Shown piece after piece: positions 45,930 to 54,811 of a DNA stretch of 64,000 bases. This stretch comes from Breviolum minutum Mf 1.05b.01 (Eukaryota; Sar; Dinophyceae; Suessiales; Symbiodiniaceae). The position numbers and the translations under genes are program-made. Where the stretch lies: positions 124,001 through 188,000 of the forward strand of contig DF239422.1 in assembly GCA_000507305.1 (NCBI GenBank), in the 5' to 3' direction. The notes under the pieces were generated by a model, which ran no database searches, had not been told where the DNA came from, and saw only the letters and a list, made by a program, of their open reading frames with translations. Positions within the stretch are counted from its first letter, which is position 1. Each line of letters begins with the position of its first letter.

Positions 45930-46076
45930 CCCACGTCCAAACTCAATTCACCCCATTTCCATCTCTTGGTGCTGGGACGTATTTCAGTTTTGGAGCACGA
46001 ATCGCCTGCTAGCAGGAGGCCCCAAAGACTTCCGAACGGTGCGAAAGACGATCGGCATCCTTGGAAATTAGCATAA
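45930..46076 (+). CDS. Candidate terminal exon
   Basis: The plus strand reads VLGRISVLEHESPASRRPQR then LPNGAKDDRHPWKLA and TAA. Basic, GC-rich compared with flanks. The 5' limit is not determined; frames on the minus strand are also open. Function unknown. Confidence 0.4.
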   Translation, partial: PTSKLNSPHFHLLVLGRISVLEHESPASRRPQRLPNGAKDDRHPWKLA

Positions 46077-46299
46077 CAAATGGAAATGTATATATACATA
46101 AACCGCAGTAGGTAACTTCCACTTGATTTTACTACAGTACATGAATTATCGTGATACTTTCCGACCTTAACCGCCATTATTACTAGAAACTTGGTCATCC
46201 TATGTAAACTGTTCAAACTGGGTTAGCACTTCAGATTGGCGATTTTCACTTACCAAGAGTTCATCGAGTCCAGGATCGAAACAGCAGAATGGCAGAAAT

Positions 46300-47480
46300 G
46301 AAGCATCTGAAATCATCCGAAGGATCCAACAAGAAAAAAAACATGGAGAGCTTGAAATTTGAACCTCCCCCCAAAAGAATAGACAAGACTTTTTGTTGGA
46401 ATCTCAAAAAAGAAATGTGGATTGGCTGATGTTCGCAAAAAAGGAATCTTCCAAAGAATTGTTCTTGATAGGTTCTAGCCTCAAAAATCAAATTTCTGGG
46501 AAGTCAACAAGAACATGGAATCGTTGATGGCTATTGGCGGTTATGCTTCAGAATCCCTACAGATAAAATCTTATCTAAATGGTGTGTTTTTTTTCCCACC
46601 CATCTAGAAATCCGAAAATTATGCGCACGTCAAATTTCATCATCTCTTCATTTTTTTGGGATAAAAAATCGGCGCGATGTTAATTTTGGAATTTCAAAAT
46701 CCACAATAATCTTTGAAACCACCACGTAGATATTATCACATGGTGATATGCCTAGAATATCAACCACCATCCTTCACCAACTTTGACCCGTCTCTCCCTC
46801 CACTAACTTTCACCAGCCCACACCTTGGTTGGACCAGGGAATTGGACTCGCTGTCCATCGGAGAAGATCATAGGTTTGTACTCCTGATGCTATAAGCAAA
46901 CCAACAAAAAACCCAGAAAACCCATGAAAAATAATCATGTCGAAGAGCCCCTAAAAAGGGACACACCTTCCCCCCACCCAACACGAGAATTGAATCTTGT
47001 TTCACCATCATAGCAATCACAGAACCAATGCCATAAAAGAAAAAGATCTATTATCTCAGCAAAGAAGGCACGGGAAAACACCAACTTGACTCAAACGATC
47101 TGCAGGGCTGCAGAAAATTGCCAATCACGATCTTCTACTTGGTGATTGAGCCATCCATCTGAAAAATATATGGGATCTCCCCAAAGGATCAGAGTGAAAA
47201 GTCCAAACATCTCTGAAACTAAACCACCTCGTCTGTCCTGTCTTCACAGCCAAAAAAAATAAAGACAACACGAAAAACCTTGACATCACATGACCGCATC
47301 TTGTTTTTGACTCCTCTGGGGTGGTTGGATGCATCACTGGGCTGTTGCGGTATCGTTCCACCTCGGTTGAAATCTAATGGAAAAATCTGACCTGCTTTTT
47401 TGGGGCGCCAATTTCGAGGTGAATGGATTCAAGAAAATGGACCAACCATGCTTGAAACAAAAACTATGAAAATGGGAGAA
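46300..47480. other. No supported gene
   Basis: AT-rich, several frames of 60-110 codons without splice support. Nothing recognised. Confidence 0.4.
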
Positions 47481-47490
47481 ATATTTTGAT

Positions 47491-47752
47491 TTACAGTAGC
47501 GGAAGCTTTTGCTGTGCAGACTCCTCAAAAGCATCTGGCTCTTTGCCACCACCGTGGTCAGCTGCCGAGTTCTTCTTTTGCTGAGATTGGGAAACATCAT
47601 GACGGATCCCAGAAGTCTGGCAATCATCTCCAAATGAGCCATGCTGGTTCGTTGAAAGACACATGCACCCAAGTGATTCAGAAAATTTTAGCTCATCCCA
47701 AATGCTAAATGACCCATTCATGGATTTCTGAATACTGACTCTTCCTTTGCAC
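47491..47752 (-). CDS. Terminal exon, 86 codons plus stop
   Basis: Acceptor TTCCGCAG|G. Reads CKGRVSIQKSMNGSFSIWDE, then MCLSTNQHGSFGDDCQTSG, HDVSQSQQKKNSAADHGGG and EPDAFEESAQQKLPLL, TAA. A hydrophilic Ser/Gln/Lys-rich tail, probably disordered. Length 262 = 1+261. Strong coding character on this strand. Upstream exons not found; protein not recognised. Confidence 0.6.
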
Positions 47753-48230
47753 CTGCGGAACCAAACCATAGGTGTTTTTGCCACTGTTCATTTCATGACC
47801 ATTGATACACAGTTGGCATCTTGGTGATGTGGGCGCTTGCCACCCGCGGTTTTGGGTACCAAACGTGCTCTTGAAGTCCTTGATGAGGATGTGCCCAGGA
47901 CACCTGCAATGCCGGCAATCAATTGAAGGTGTGAATCGGTTTGGGATATAAATATGCTATGTGTATAATACATTTATGTGTGTGTGGTGTTTGTCAATCT
48001 TTTTCCGCCGTTCATGTCAATACCAAAGATGGTTTTGTTTGTGGTTTATAGTTTGGGGGGATCCAGAGCCCCCAAGATGTCAGTTGCCAAAGTCACTGTT
48101 ACCTGGTTTCTAAACAACAATCATCGTCATGATCATCACAAGAGCACAGGCAGCAGCCGTAGCTCAACAACAACAAGCCTCATCAAAGCATGTTGACCAG
48201 TTCTCTTCATTGTGGGTGTGGCTCCAAGAT

Positions 48231-48443
48231 TCATAGACCCCAAAAGATAGATCCACCAATACTAAAGTAAACATGATTCAATTTTGTGTCTTTTTGAGGG
48301 GCTGCCATATCCTTCCACCCAGCTCCTCTTCCCTTTTTGTTTGGCGCCTCACAGACTTTGTCACACTCCTCCGTCCAGCGTTCATAGCCCTGGAAGATTT
48401 CGATGGCTCGCAAGGCATCCTCAGCTTTTGGCATTCCCCAACT
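48231..48443 (-). CDS. Terminal exon, 70 codons plus stop
   Basis: From a TTAG|AGT acceptor the minus strand reads MPKAEDALRAIEIFQGYERW, then TEECDKVCEAPNKKGRGAGW and ends FWGL-TGA. The first part looks like helical-hairpin repeat sequence (TPR- or PPR-like character, inference only), followed by a basic linker. ATG at 48431 could instead be a start codon. Another minus frame (SVTKSVRRQTKREEELGGR) is open but less natural. Confidence 0.6.
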   Translation of the reverse strand, partial: SWGMPKAEDALRAIEIFQGYERWTEECDKVCEAPNKKGRGAGWKDMAAPQKDTKLNHVYFSIGGSIFWGL

Positions 48444-48607
48444 CTAACTCCTAGGCCAAGTGGAGGGTTGATATCCAAATGGGGATGTCTCAAATTCAGC
48501 CTCTTATACACTTTATTTGAACGGGGTTCTGGTGATTGGGGGATCCCTAATTTTGAGATATACCCAAATTAAAACGAGTTCAATAGGAAATATAGAGATG
48601 TATATTA

Positions 48608-48712
48608 TATATAACTATATATATATATGTATGTGTATCCAGTATCTATGTATATGTATATATATATATATATAGATGTATGTATATATACATACATATG
48701 TATATGTGTGTG
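48608..48712. repeat. TA/TATG microsatellite
   Basis: Runs of TATATA and TATGTATG units. Confidence 0.85.
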
Positions 48713-48719
48713 TATCTGC

Positions 48720-49545
48720 AATATCAACAACCAACCAAAACCACTTCCCCTCCACCTTTTCTCAATTTTCACTCCCCGCCTCATGGGTGAGAGTATTTAC
48801 AAAGGCATAGCCCAGGTTGACACCTCGACTGCACCCATTTTGAGGGTGGTTGGAACAAGTCCCCAGGCATCAAGGCTTTATAATCCATCACCATTCAGAC
48901 ATCGTTCCTGTCAAACTACAAGAGTGAGCTTCCCAAGCAGCCTTGAATCTTCCCGTTGAAACAACTGGTCACATGATAGAACTTCACCGAACAGTAACAT
49001 CTTACAATCTTCCGCATACAAAATGTCAACGGCAGTACCACCGGTATATCTGCTATAATAAGTCAGTAATATCAACTATGCAGATATGTGATATGATGCA
49101 AGATCACTCGCGCTTCTTTTAGACTTCACTAACGGTACGGTAAAGGTCACAGCCTTGAGCCAAACGGGGCATGCATCAGCCGGCGACATGCACTCATATG
49201 ATGTACATGTGGCACATATGTGTGGGTCCACTTCTGTTGACACCCCCCACGACCGTTCCGTTTGACGGTAATGGGCGATATCCTATGCTACAGGTGGTCA
49301 CACACGCCGATGGCCTCGTTGGCTTGACTTCAAATTGAAAATTAATTAGAGAATGATAGGACAAATACATCATCCTTTTACATTCATGCAAAAGTTTTCG
49401 CTTGTGTTCGGAAGTGTTGCGGATGCAAACAAATCCTTTAGATGGATGAAAGCACTATGGACAGTTCAGCTACGGAATCATAAAAGATTGTGTGAAACCT
49501 ACGCTGTGCCCGGCTCTCAGATGTTCACTTCAGGGAAATAGATGT
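48720..49545. other. Region 3' of the retroelement
   Basis: Any 3' LTR or untranslated region of the element should lie here. I see no obvious polypurine tract next to the last stop codon and cannot define an LTR, because the 5' copy would be outside the window. Confidence 0.4.
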
Positions 49546-50469
49546 TTAATACCTTCCACGGTATTCCCATCCGCCAGGATATCGTTGCTGATATCCTCTT
49601 CCCCTTCCTCGACCTTGATGTCCCCACTGATCATCTCTTCCCCACTGTTGCCCTTTTCCTTTGCCACGTCCTTTTGTGTTCCAACTTGGATCTACGGGCT
49701 GTTGAGATGGTTGACCTGGATCGTTGTTGTATCCTTGGTCAGAGGCATAAGTGGTATTCTCCTCCTGTTGTTCTTGCCTTTCAGCATCTTTCCGAGGAGC
49801 AGGAGGAGGTTCTGGTGGATCAGGACGAGCTTTGGCCGCATGTGCTTTCGCACTGGCGCCCACCTGACTGCTGTCTGTGTTGCTTTGTGGTGGAAGGTCG
49901 TATGACTTTCCTCCTGGCGCAAAGACAGTTGGTGATGTTGAGGACTTTGATGTCCTCTTGGCTTTTCCTCCCTTCGGTCTGGGATCAGAACCTTGGGGAT
50001 CATTGCCATGTTTGTCTGGTGGTGGTGGAGGCGCATATTGCAATTGAGGGATGTGTAACGAATAGTTCTCATTGTCGATTAGCTGTCTTCCAAGGGATGA
50101 TCTTCCATCCTTGAGATTCTGGAGCATCGTTTTGGCGTGACCTAGGAAATCACTCAAGCCGTATTGGTTCATCAGTAGCAGGAGTTCTTGATCAACATCT
50201 CCTTTTGCTACCAATGGATCACCAACTAATGCTTCCATGTCTATTGACAGGTGTCTATCGCTAGACCTTTGTGCCGACAGCATGGAGAACGATTCGCATC
50301 CGGTGACCAGTTTGATCAATCTACACATGGTTATGTAGCTCGGGTCACTCTGGATAACTATCCCCTCGACAATTGGTGCGCTTCCTCCAAGGTATGCCCT
50401 GCGAACCTTTTGTTGGTCGGTCTGATTCTTGTTGTGAACAATCATTGCATTAAGATCATTCTGATTCAT
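49546..50469 (-). CDS. Retroelement accessory block: RGG-rich tail
   Basis: In frame with the preceding ORF, three codons after its TGA. Starts MNQNDLNAMIVHNKNQTD and continues with helical sequence (VDQELLLLMNQYGLSDFLGH), a Pro-rich region (YAPPPPPDKHGNDPQ, PPEPPPAPRKDAE) and a Gly/Arg/Gln tail (TKGRGKGKGQQWGRDDQW, GRGRGRGYQQRYPGG), ending TAA 49546. RGG tails bind RNA in many proteins, so a nucleocapsid-like role is plausible. The plus-strand frame of 190 codons here is antisense. Confidence 0.65.
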   Translation of the reverse strand: MNQNDLNAMIVHNKNQTDQQKVRRAYLGGSAPIVEGIVIQSDPSYITMCRLIKLVTGCESFSMLSAQRSSDRHLSIDMEALVGDPLVAKGDVDQELLLLMNQYGLSDFLGHAKTMLQNLKDGRSSLGRQLIDNENYSLHIPQLQYAPPPPPDKHGNDPQGSDPRPKGGKAKRTSKSSTSPTVFAPGGKSYDLPPQSNTDSSQVGASAKAHAAKARPDPPEPPPAPRKDAERQEQQEENTTYASDQGYNNDPGQPSQQPVDPSWNTKGRGKGKGQQWGRDDQWGHQGRGRGRGYQQRYPGGWEYRGRY

Positions 50470-50475
50470 CCCAAT

Positions 50476-51309
50476 TCAATAAAATGCCCAACGAAGCTTA
50501 TGCAGGAATCTTGCCATGTTGTATGAACGAACAATGATTGACTCGTTGCCTTCTACAAATTGTCCATACTTTCCATGATTCCTCATCCATGTTAGGTAAT
50601 CCAAACCTTCGAGAGCATATGGTTCACCTGATAGTGGATCAATGTCTTTCACTGGATATGAATCCCCGGTCACTTCTGGCCTGAATCCATTCTCCCAAGC
50701 TTTGAGCTTGTCTTTTCTTGACGTGTTGATATTGACTTTCCACCATGTATTGATGCCCTTCTGCATTCTTTTCATTAAATAGATGACTAAATATTTCGCT
50801 GCTTGTAAGTTGGAGTCTAAACACATTGCCCCTTCTTCTGGCAGCTGAAGATTTCTCTCGAACATGGATAAGTCTTCGTATTCCTCATTTCCCTCTTGGG
50901 GATCCTTCTGTTGGTCATCGTCGGCAAAGGATTTCTCTTCATACTTTTCTTTCTCCTGCTTTGATTGTTCATCTTTTTCTTCTCCAAGTCCTTCGGCATT
51001 CACCTCAACTTCCTTCTCATCTTCCTGAATTCTTTCTTTGCTCTCTTTTGGAAGTTGCTCGTTCTCCTTTTGTGCCTTTTGATATGCCTCTTCCGCAAAT
51101 TTATTGATCTTTTCCCTGTCCCATTTGGTCTTTTGTTCTTCTCCTTCAGGGATGATCCTTGCATACTTTCCAGCCGACCAAAATTCTGCATGACAAAACA
51201 AACAAACTGCAATAAACGATGGTGTCTCGGTCAGACAACACGGACACTTCCTGTCATGCATCCTCATGATCTTTGGCTTGGATGGCACATGATATAGCGC
51301 AAGTCTCAT
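50476..51309 (-). CDS. Retroelement accessory block: zinc-ribbon and charged segment
   Basis: The +1-frame continuation. RKCPCCLTETPSFIAVCLFC is a Cys2...Cys2 ribbon, then a long Glu/Lys/Gln-rich region (KESKERIQEDEKEVEV), then a globular end (YLVIYLMKRMQKGINTWWKV, DYLTWMRNHGKYGQFVEG). It ends RWAFY-TGA. The ATG at 51309 is probably internal. The pattern of zinc ribbon plus charged helix suggests an RNA- or DNA-binding structural protein (inference). Confidence 0.6.
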   Translation of the reverse strand: MRLALYHVPSKPKIMRMHDRKCPCCLTETPSFIAVCLFCHAEFWSAGKYARIIPEGEEQKTKWDREKINKFAEEAYQKAQKENEQLPKESKERIQEDEKEVEVNAEGLGEEKDEQSKQEKEKYEEKSFADDDQQKDPQEGNEEYEDLSMFERNLQLPEEGAMCLDSNLQAAKYLVIYLMKRMQKGINTWWKVNINTSRKDKLKAWENGFRPEVTGDSYPVKDIDPLSGEPYALEGLDYLTWMRNHGKYGQFVEGNESIIVRSYNMARFLHKLRWAFY

Positions 51310-54300
51310 GACTACCCTCGACCTTGTTTCGTCTTCGAGCTTCAGCGATGTCCCCAGCCCTCCTTTGACCTAAAGGAAGGGGTGGAAACCTCTTAGTGAG
51401 CTCGATAGCATCACTAATCACCTGTTCCCTTGTTGCCATGAAACCTTGGATACCAAGTGTCTTGAAATCGGCGTACGTTACGATCTCGTCCACCAGTTTC
51501 CTGGAGAATATCTTTCTTGGTGATGTGATGACCCACCTTTTCTCCTTTGTATGCTGATCTATTTCTGCGCTGCAATTGCGGGCTATCCATATCTCCTTGA
51601 TTTCATCTGGCGGGATAACTTGGGGAACAAGTATATCACCGGATCCGGACAAGCCTGCACCGAATCTTGAAAGCTCGCTTGGTGGCACATAGATGACGAG
51701 CATCCACAATTCGCCTGGGATCGGTGATCGTGTTCGAGCTGATCTGTTTCTGCGATCCCACGGAGGAAACACTCCGAAGTAGCTCATGACCCTGTTGCCA
51801 TCGGAACCTCCTGGCATTATTCCATTCTCAAGAATGGATTTCAGGTTTGATGGAGAAGTTACGTGATAACCGCCTTGTAGGGCAAGGGCTGTTCTCAAGT
51901 CTAATCTGTGCATCATCATGTATGGGTCGAGCTCGAATTTCATCTTCTTGTCAGAATGACCACTGGTGGCCCTGATCGCCACAGGCATGATCCACCCGTT
52001 GTACGTTGCTCCTAACGGATCTTCATCTTTCCGAGATGGATCGATTCGATGCTCTTGGATGATGTCATTTAAACTCTTTTCATCTTCAGCTCTAAGTCCC
52101 AAGATTTGAAATCTTGATTTTCCCTTCACCCTATATTCTGCCAAGGTTAGATCTACAATGAGTCCGATTCTTGATTTCTTGATACGAATGGCTTCCCCGG
52201 TGTTGTATCTCATTGCATTCCGATAGCGCTGGTGATCATACCACAGGTAATCCATTTCGAGTAGGTCTTCGATAAGAACCCACGCTCCAAGATTACATTT
52301 GAGGATTGATCCCCTGTCATCGGTTCTGCCAACCTGGTGTCTCAAGGCATAATTTAATGACCCCCCAGCTTTGAATTTCCATTCTCCTCTCTCTGGGTAT
52401 GGGATATGATCATCTCTTGCATATGGCGCTAGATAATCTGGGTCATTGTAATCTTGATGCCAGTATCGAACACCATTCCTTGGAGTGATACTCAGTTTCC
52501 CGGCTTCGAACAACGAATCAATGTCAACGTAGTAGTCTCGCGTTTCTTGATTGATGTTCACGCTACCATTTGGTTGGTAATTCCTGTCGAAAACATCCAT
52601 GTTTGGAAAGATTTCATTGATCACCACACCATGGTCAGGAGGTCCCAGATTATTTGTGTGTTTTCCCAAGGCTGTCCAATGTCCATCCTGGTACTCAGCA
52701 CACATCTCAAAGGCTTGGACCTCTTCGGGATATAGAGATATCACTCTGTCAGGCGTATCATCATTCGGAACACTTCTTTCCTTGGTCTTCTTCTCGGATC
52801 TTGATCTTCTTTCTTTTGGGAAAGATCTCTTGCTTGTCTTGATATTTGCTTGTATTTTCCCGAATGTTTCTTTTATCTTCTCAACTTCATCTTGGTTCTC
52901 ACATTCGGACATCTCATGCTCTACGCTGCCGCATGCCAAACAAACTCCTTTCTTGAGGATGGATTCCATCATTTCTGCGACTTTCCTTCTTTTGGACTCT
53001 GGTCCTTCTTCTTTCTCTTCACCCATTGGGTCGTCTGTTGTTGGTTCTTCTTCTTTCGTTTCATCCTTTTCCATCCCCTCATCTTCGGAGCTGTCGACCA
53101 TTTCAGCGTCTTCTTGTTCATCTTGTTCTTCTTCATCCATTTCGTCCCCGTCATCTTCTTCATGTACCTCTTCAGCCTCGTCAAGAAGATCTGATAGCAC
53201 TGTATCATCATCTGGTGCTTCACTCTCAGGAACATAGTAATTGAGATGCGGGCTAATGCCATGGATTCTTTTTGGGATCTCTTCAGCGATTCCTTTCCTT
53301 TTGTTCATTTTTCGATTCTTCATGTTCTTTATCTCTCCGATCGAACAAAAGTTAATCAAGGAACACTCGAGTCCTCTTCTGATTTCGTTGATTCCGTATT
53401 GGCCATTCAGATTGTCAGGAATGCATTCAGGCACGGAATCCCACACTTCAAACAACCCAAGGATCACTTCAATTGCATCACCCAACTTCTCTTCTTTGGG
53501 ATCATCACTATTGAAAGTGTCTCTGATGAATCCAATTGGGAATATGGCATGTACATAAGCTGCATATAGTTTGTTTCCCATGTCATACGAGAACCTATAA
53601 TATGCTGCTTTCTTCAAGTCTTCCCTCTGGAACCTGGTTGTTACGACAAGATGACCTCTTTGTGTATCCAGCATTCTGGCGGCAGCACTCGGATGCATTC
53701 TCACGAATCCATACTGCGATAGTGCTTTTCCGATGCTTGTGTTCAACAAAACAGAAATTGCTCCACGCATGAAGGCCTTCATGTTGGTATTGGGATCCGA
53801 CGATACCCAATCATGGTCTCCTTCGAACATGCGTTTTGCTTTGTAAGCGAGAAATATGCGCATGCATACATCATCTTCATCTGTGGTTCCTCCAAACGAT
53901 CTAAGAGTATAGTTGGCAGAGCAATTAGCACAAGTCTTATTGTTGTCATATACACTCCTGTCTAGATCGGGGTTGATCGAGCACGTGTCACACACACCTG
54001 AAAGAGATGCCATAGGGTCATCATCTTCCTCATGATCTATATGCTCGATTTTCACCCAGAAGAAACGACCGTCGAACACTGGTGCTGGTTGATACGAGGC
54101 TTGCTGGTTTCCCCAATTCGGGACGTGCATCTTTGGTTTGACTTTTCTTCCTCTCCCGGATTTTCCAGATTCATCCTTCTTGTCAAGCGGGATCGCATTG
54201 ACATCCTCGAATTTGTACTCTTCCGGTGGGTCGTCAACCAAACCTTCGTTCTTCGCGATGCCAGAAGAAGCTGCCAGGTGATCCATCTCAACTATTCTGT

Positions 54301-54811
54301 TCGGTGGAAACATACATTTCATAATTGTCTTCTCTCTGAATAGTTGCTTCTCTAATGCACCGACGGCAACCAATTTCTCGGGGTTGTTCTTGGATCTAAT
54401 CTTTCCATGTGCATCTATGAAGGGAAACAGTTCCTTCCACAGTGGTCCTCCCCATGTAACCATGTATCCTTCACTTCTAAGGTCACTGGGGATGCTTTTG
54501 GAAACCCTCTTGAATTTGATTGTGTCATCACAATTGAGAAACTCACCATTGGCATTAATGTTCACAATGATTGGGTTCTTTCTTTTGCCTGCATCAGCGA
54601 TCAACTGGAAGCAATTTATGAAGTAACTGCTCAATTCTGCGCTAACTTCTTTCGAGGGAAAGCTGACACTATTCCCTGGTGCTTTGGCATAATCGATGAT
54701 ATCCGTCATCGAAACCCAAATGTGAATTGCTGCTTCTTCGAGTTCGTCCTCTTTGGTGGCACTTTCAATCAGTTTTGCAACATGACTACCAGGTTGTGCG
54801 TATTGTTGCAC
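51254..54811 (-). CDS. Retroelement accessory block: CCHC knuckle and Tpt1/KptA-like domain
   Basis: Same frame as the preceding coding region, separated only by one TGA; coding character begins right after it, with no ATG for 35 codons. Order: helical region; a Cys4 motif (CDTCSINPD...CANC, about 53990-53920); an acidic segment (EEDDGDEMDEEEQDEQEDAE); a CCHC knuckle CLACGSVEHEMSEC (about 52905-52946); then a domain resembling RNA 2'-phosphotransferase (Tpt1/KptA) at about 52360-51560. In that domain the Arg-His of SLNYALRHQ, the Arg of AIRATSGHS and the GYHVTSPSNLKSILENGIMP segment fit known Tpt1 motifs (LRH, RAxxGHS, HGT...IL..G). The frame ends after KDHEDA; sense continues in the +1 frame at GAGGG near 51322. 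Confidence 0.7.
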   Translation of the reverse strand: MQQYAQPGSHVAKLIESATKEDELEEAAIHIWVSMTDIIDYAKAPGNSVSFPSKEVSAELSSYFINCFQLIADAGKRKNPIIVNINANGEFLNCDDTIKFKRVSKSIPSDLRSEGYMVTWGGPLWKELFPFIDAHGKIRSKNNPEKLVAVGALEKQLFREKTIMKCMFPPNRIVEMDHLAASSGIAKNEGLVDDPPEEYKFEDVNAIPLDKKDESGKSGRGRKVKPKMHVPNWGNQQASYQPAPVFDGRFFWVKIEHIDHEEDDDPMASLSGVCDTCSINPDLDRSVYDNNKTCANCSANYTLRSFGGTTDEDDVCMRIFLAYKAKRMFEGDHDWVSSDPNTNMKAFMRGAISVLLNTSIGKALSQYGFVRMHPSAAARMLDTQRGHLVVTTRFQREDLKKAAYYRFSYDMGNKLYAAYVHAIFPIGFIRDTFNSDDPKEEKLGDAIEVILGLFEVWDSVPECIPDNLNGQYGINEIRRGLECSLINFCSIGEIKNMKNRKMNKRKGIAEEIPKRIHGISPHLNYYVPESEAPDDDTVLSDLLDEAEEVHEEDDGDEMDEEEQDEQEDAEMVDSSEDEGMEKDETKEEEPTTDDPMGEEKEEGPESKRRKVAEMMESILKKGVCLACGSVEHEMSECENQDEVEKIKETFGKIQANIKTSKRSFPKERRSRSEKKTKERSVPNDDTPDRVISLYPEEVQAFEMCAEYQDGHWTALGKHTNNLGPPDHGVVINEIFPNMDVFDRNYQPNGSVNINQETRDYYVDIDSLFEAGKLSITPRNGVRYWHQDYNDPDYLAPYARDDHIPYPERGEWKFKAGGSLNYALRHQVGRTDDRGSILKCNLGAWVLIEDLLEMDYLWYDHQRYRNAMRYNTGEAIRIKKSRIGLIVDLTLAEYRVKGKSRFQILGLRAEDEKSLNDIIQEHRIDPSRKDEDPLGATYNGWIMPVAIRATSGHSDKKMKFELDPYMMMHRLDLRTALALQGGYHVTSPSNLKSILENGIMPGGSDGNRVMSYFGVFPPWDRRNRSARTRSPIPGELWMLVIYVPPSELSRFGAGLSGSGDILVPQVIPPDEIKEIWIARNCSAEIDQHTKEKRWVITSPRKIFSRKLVDEIVTYADFKTLGIQGFMATREQVISDAIELTKRFPPLPLGQRRAGDIAEARRRNKVEGSHETCAISCAIQAKDHEDA

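Noticed and set aside
48600-49545. Search for a 3' LTR and polypurine tract
   Set aside because: No clear TG...CA ends or purine tract; without the 5' LTR in the window it cannot be supported.
49542-50114. 190-codon plus-strand frame
   Set aside because: Antisense to the RGG-rich ORF; no splice or domain evidence.
52599-53237. 212-codon plus-strand frame, Ser-rich
   Set aside because: Antisense of the acidic segment of the retroelement ORF (GAA/GAT codons read as TTC/ATC).
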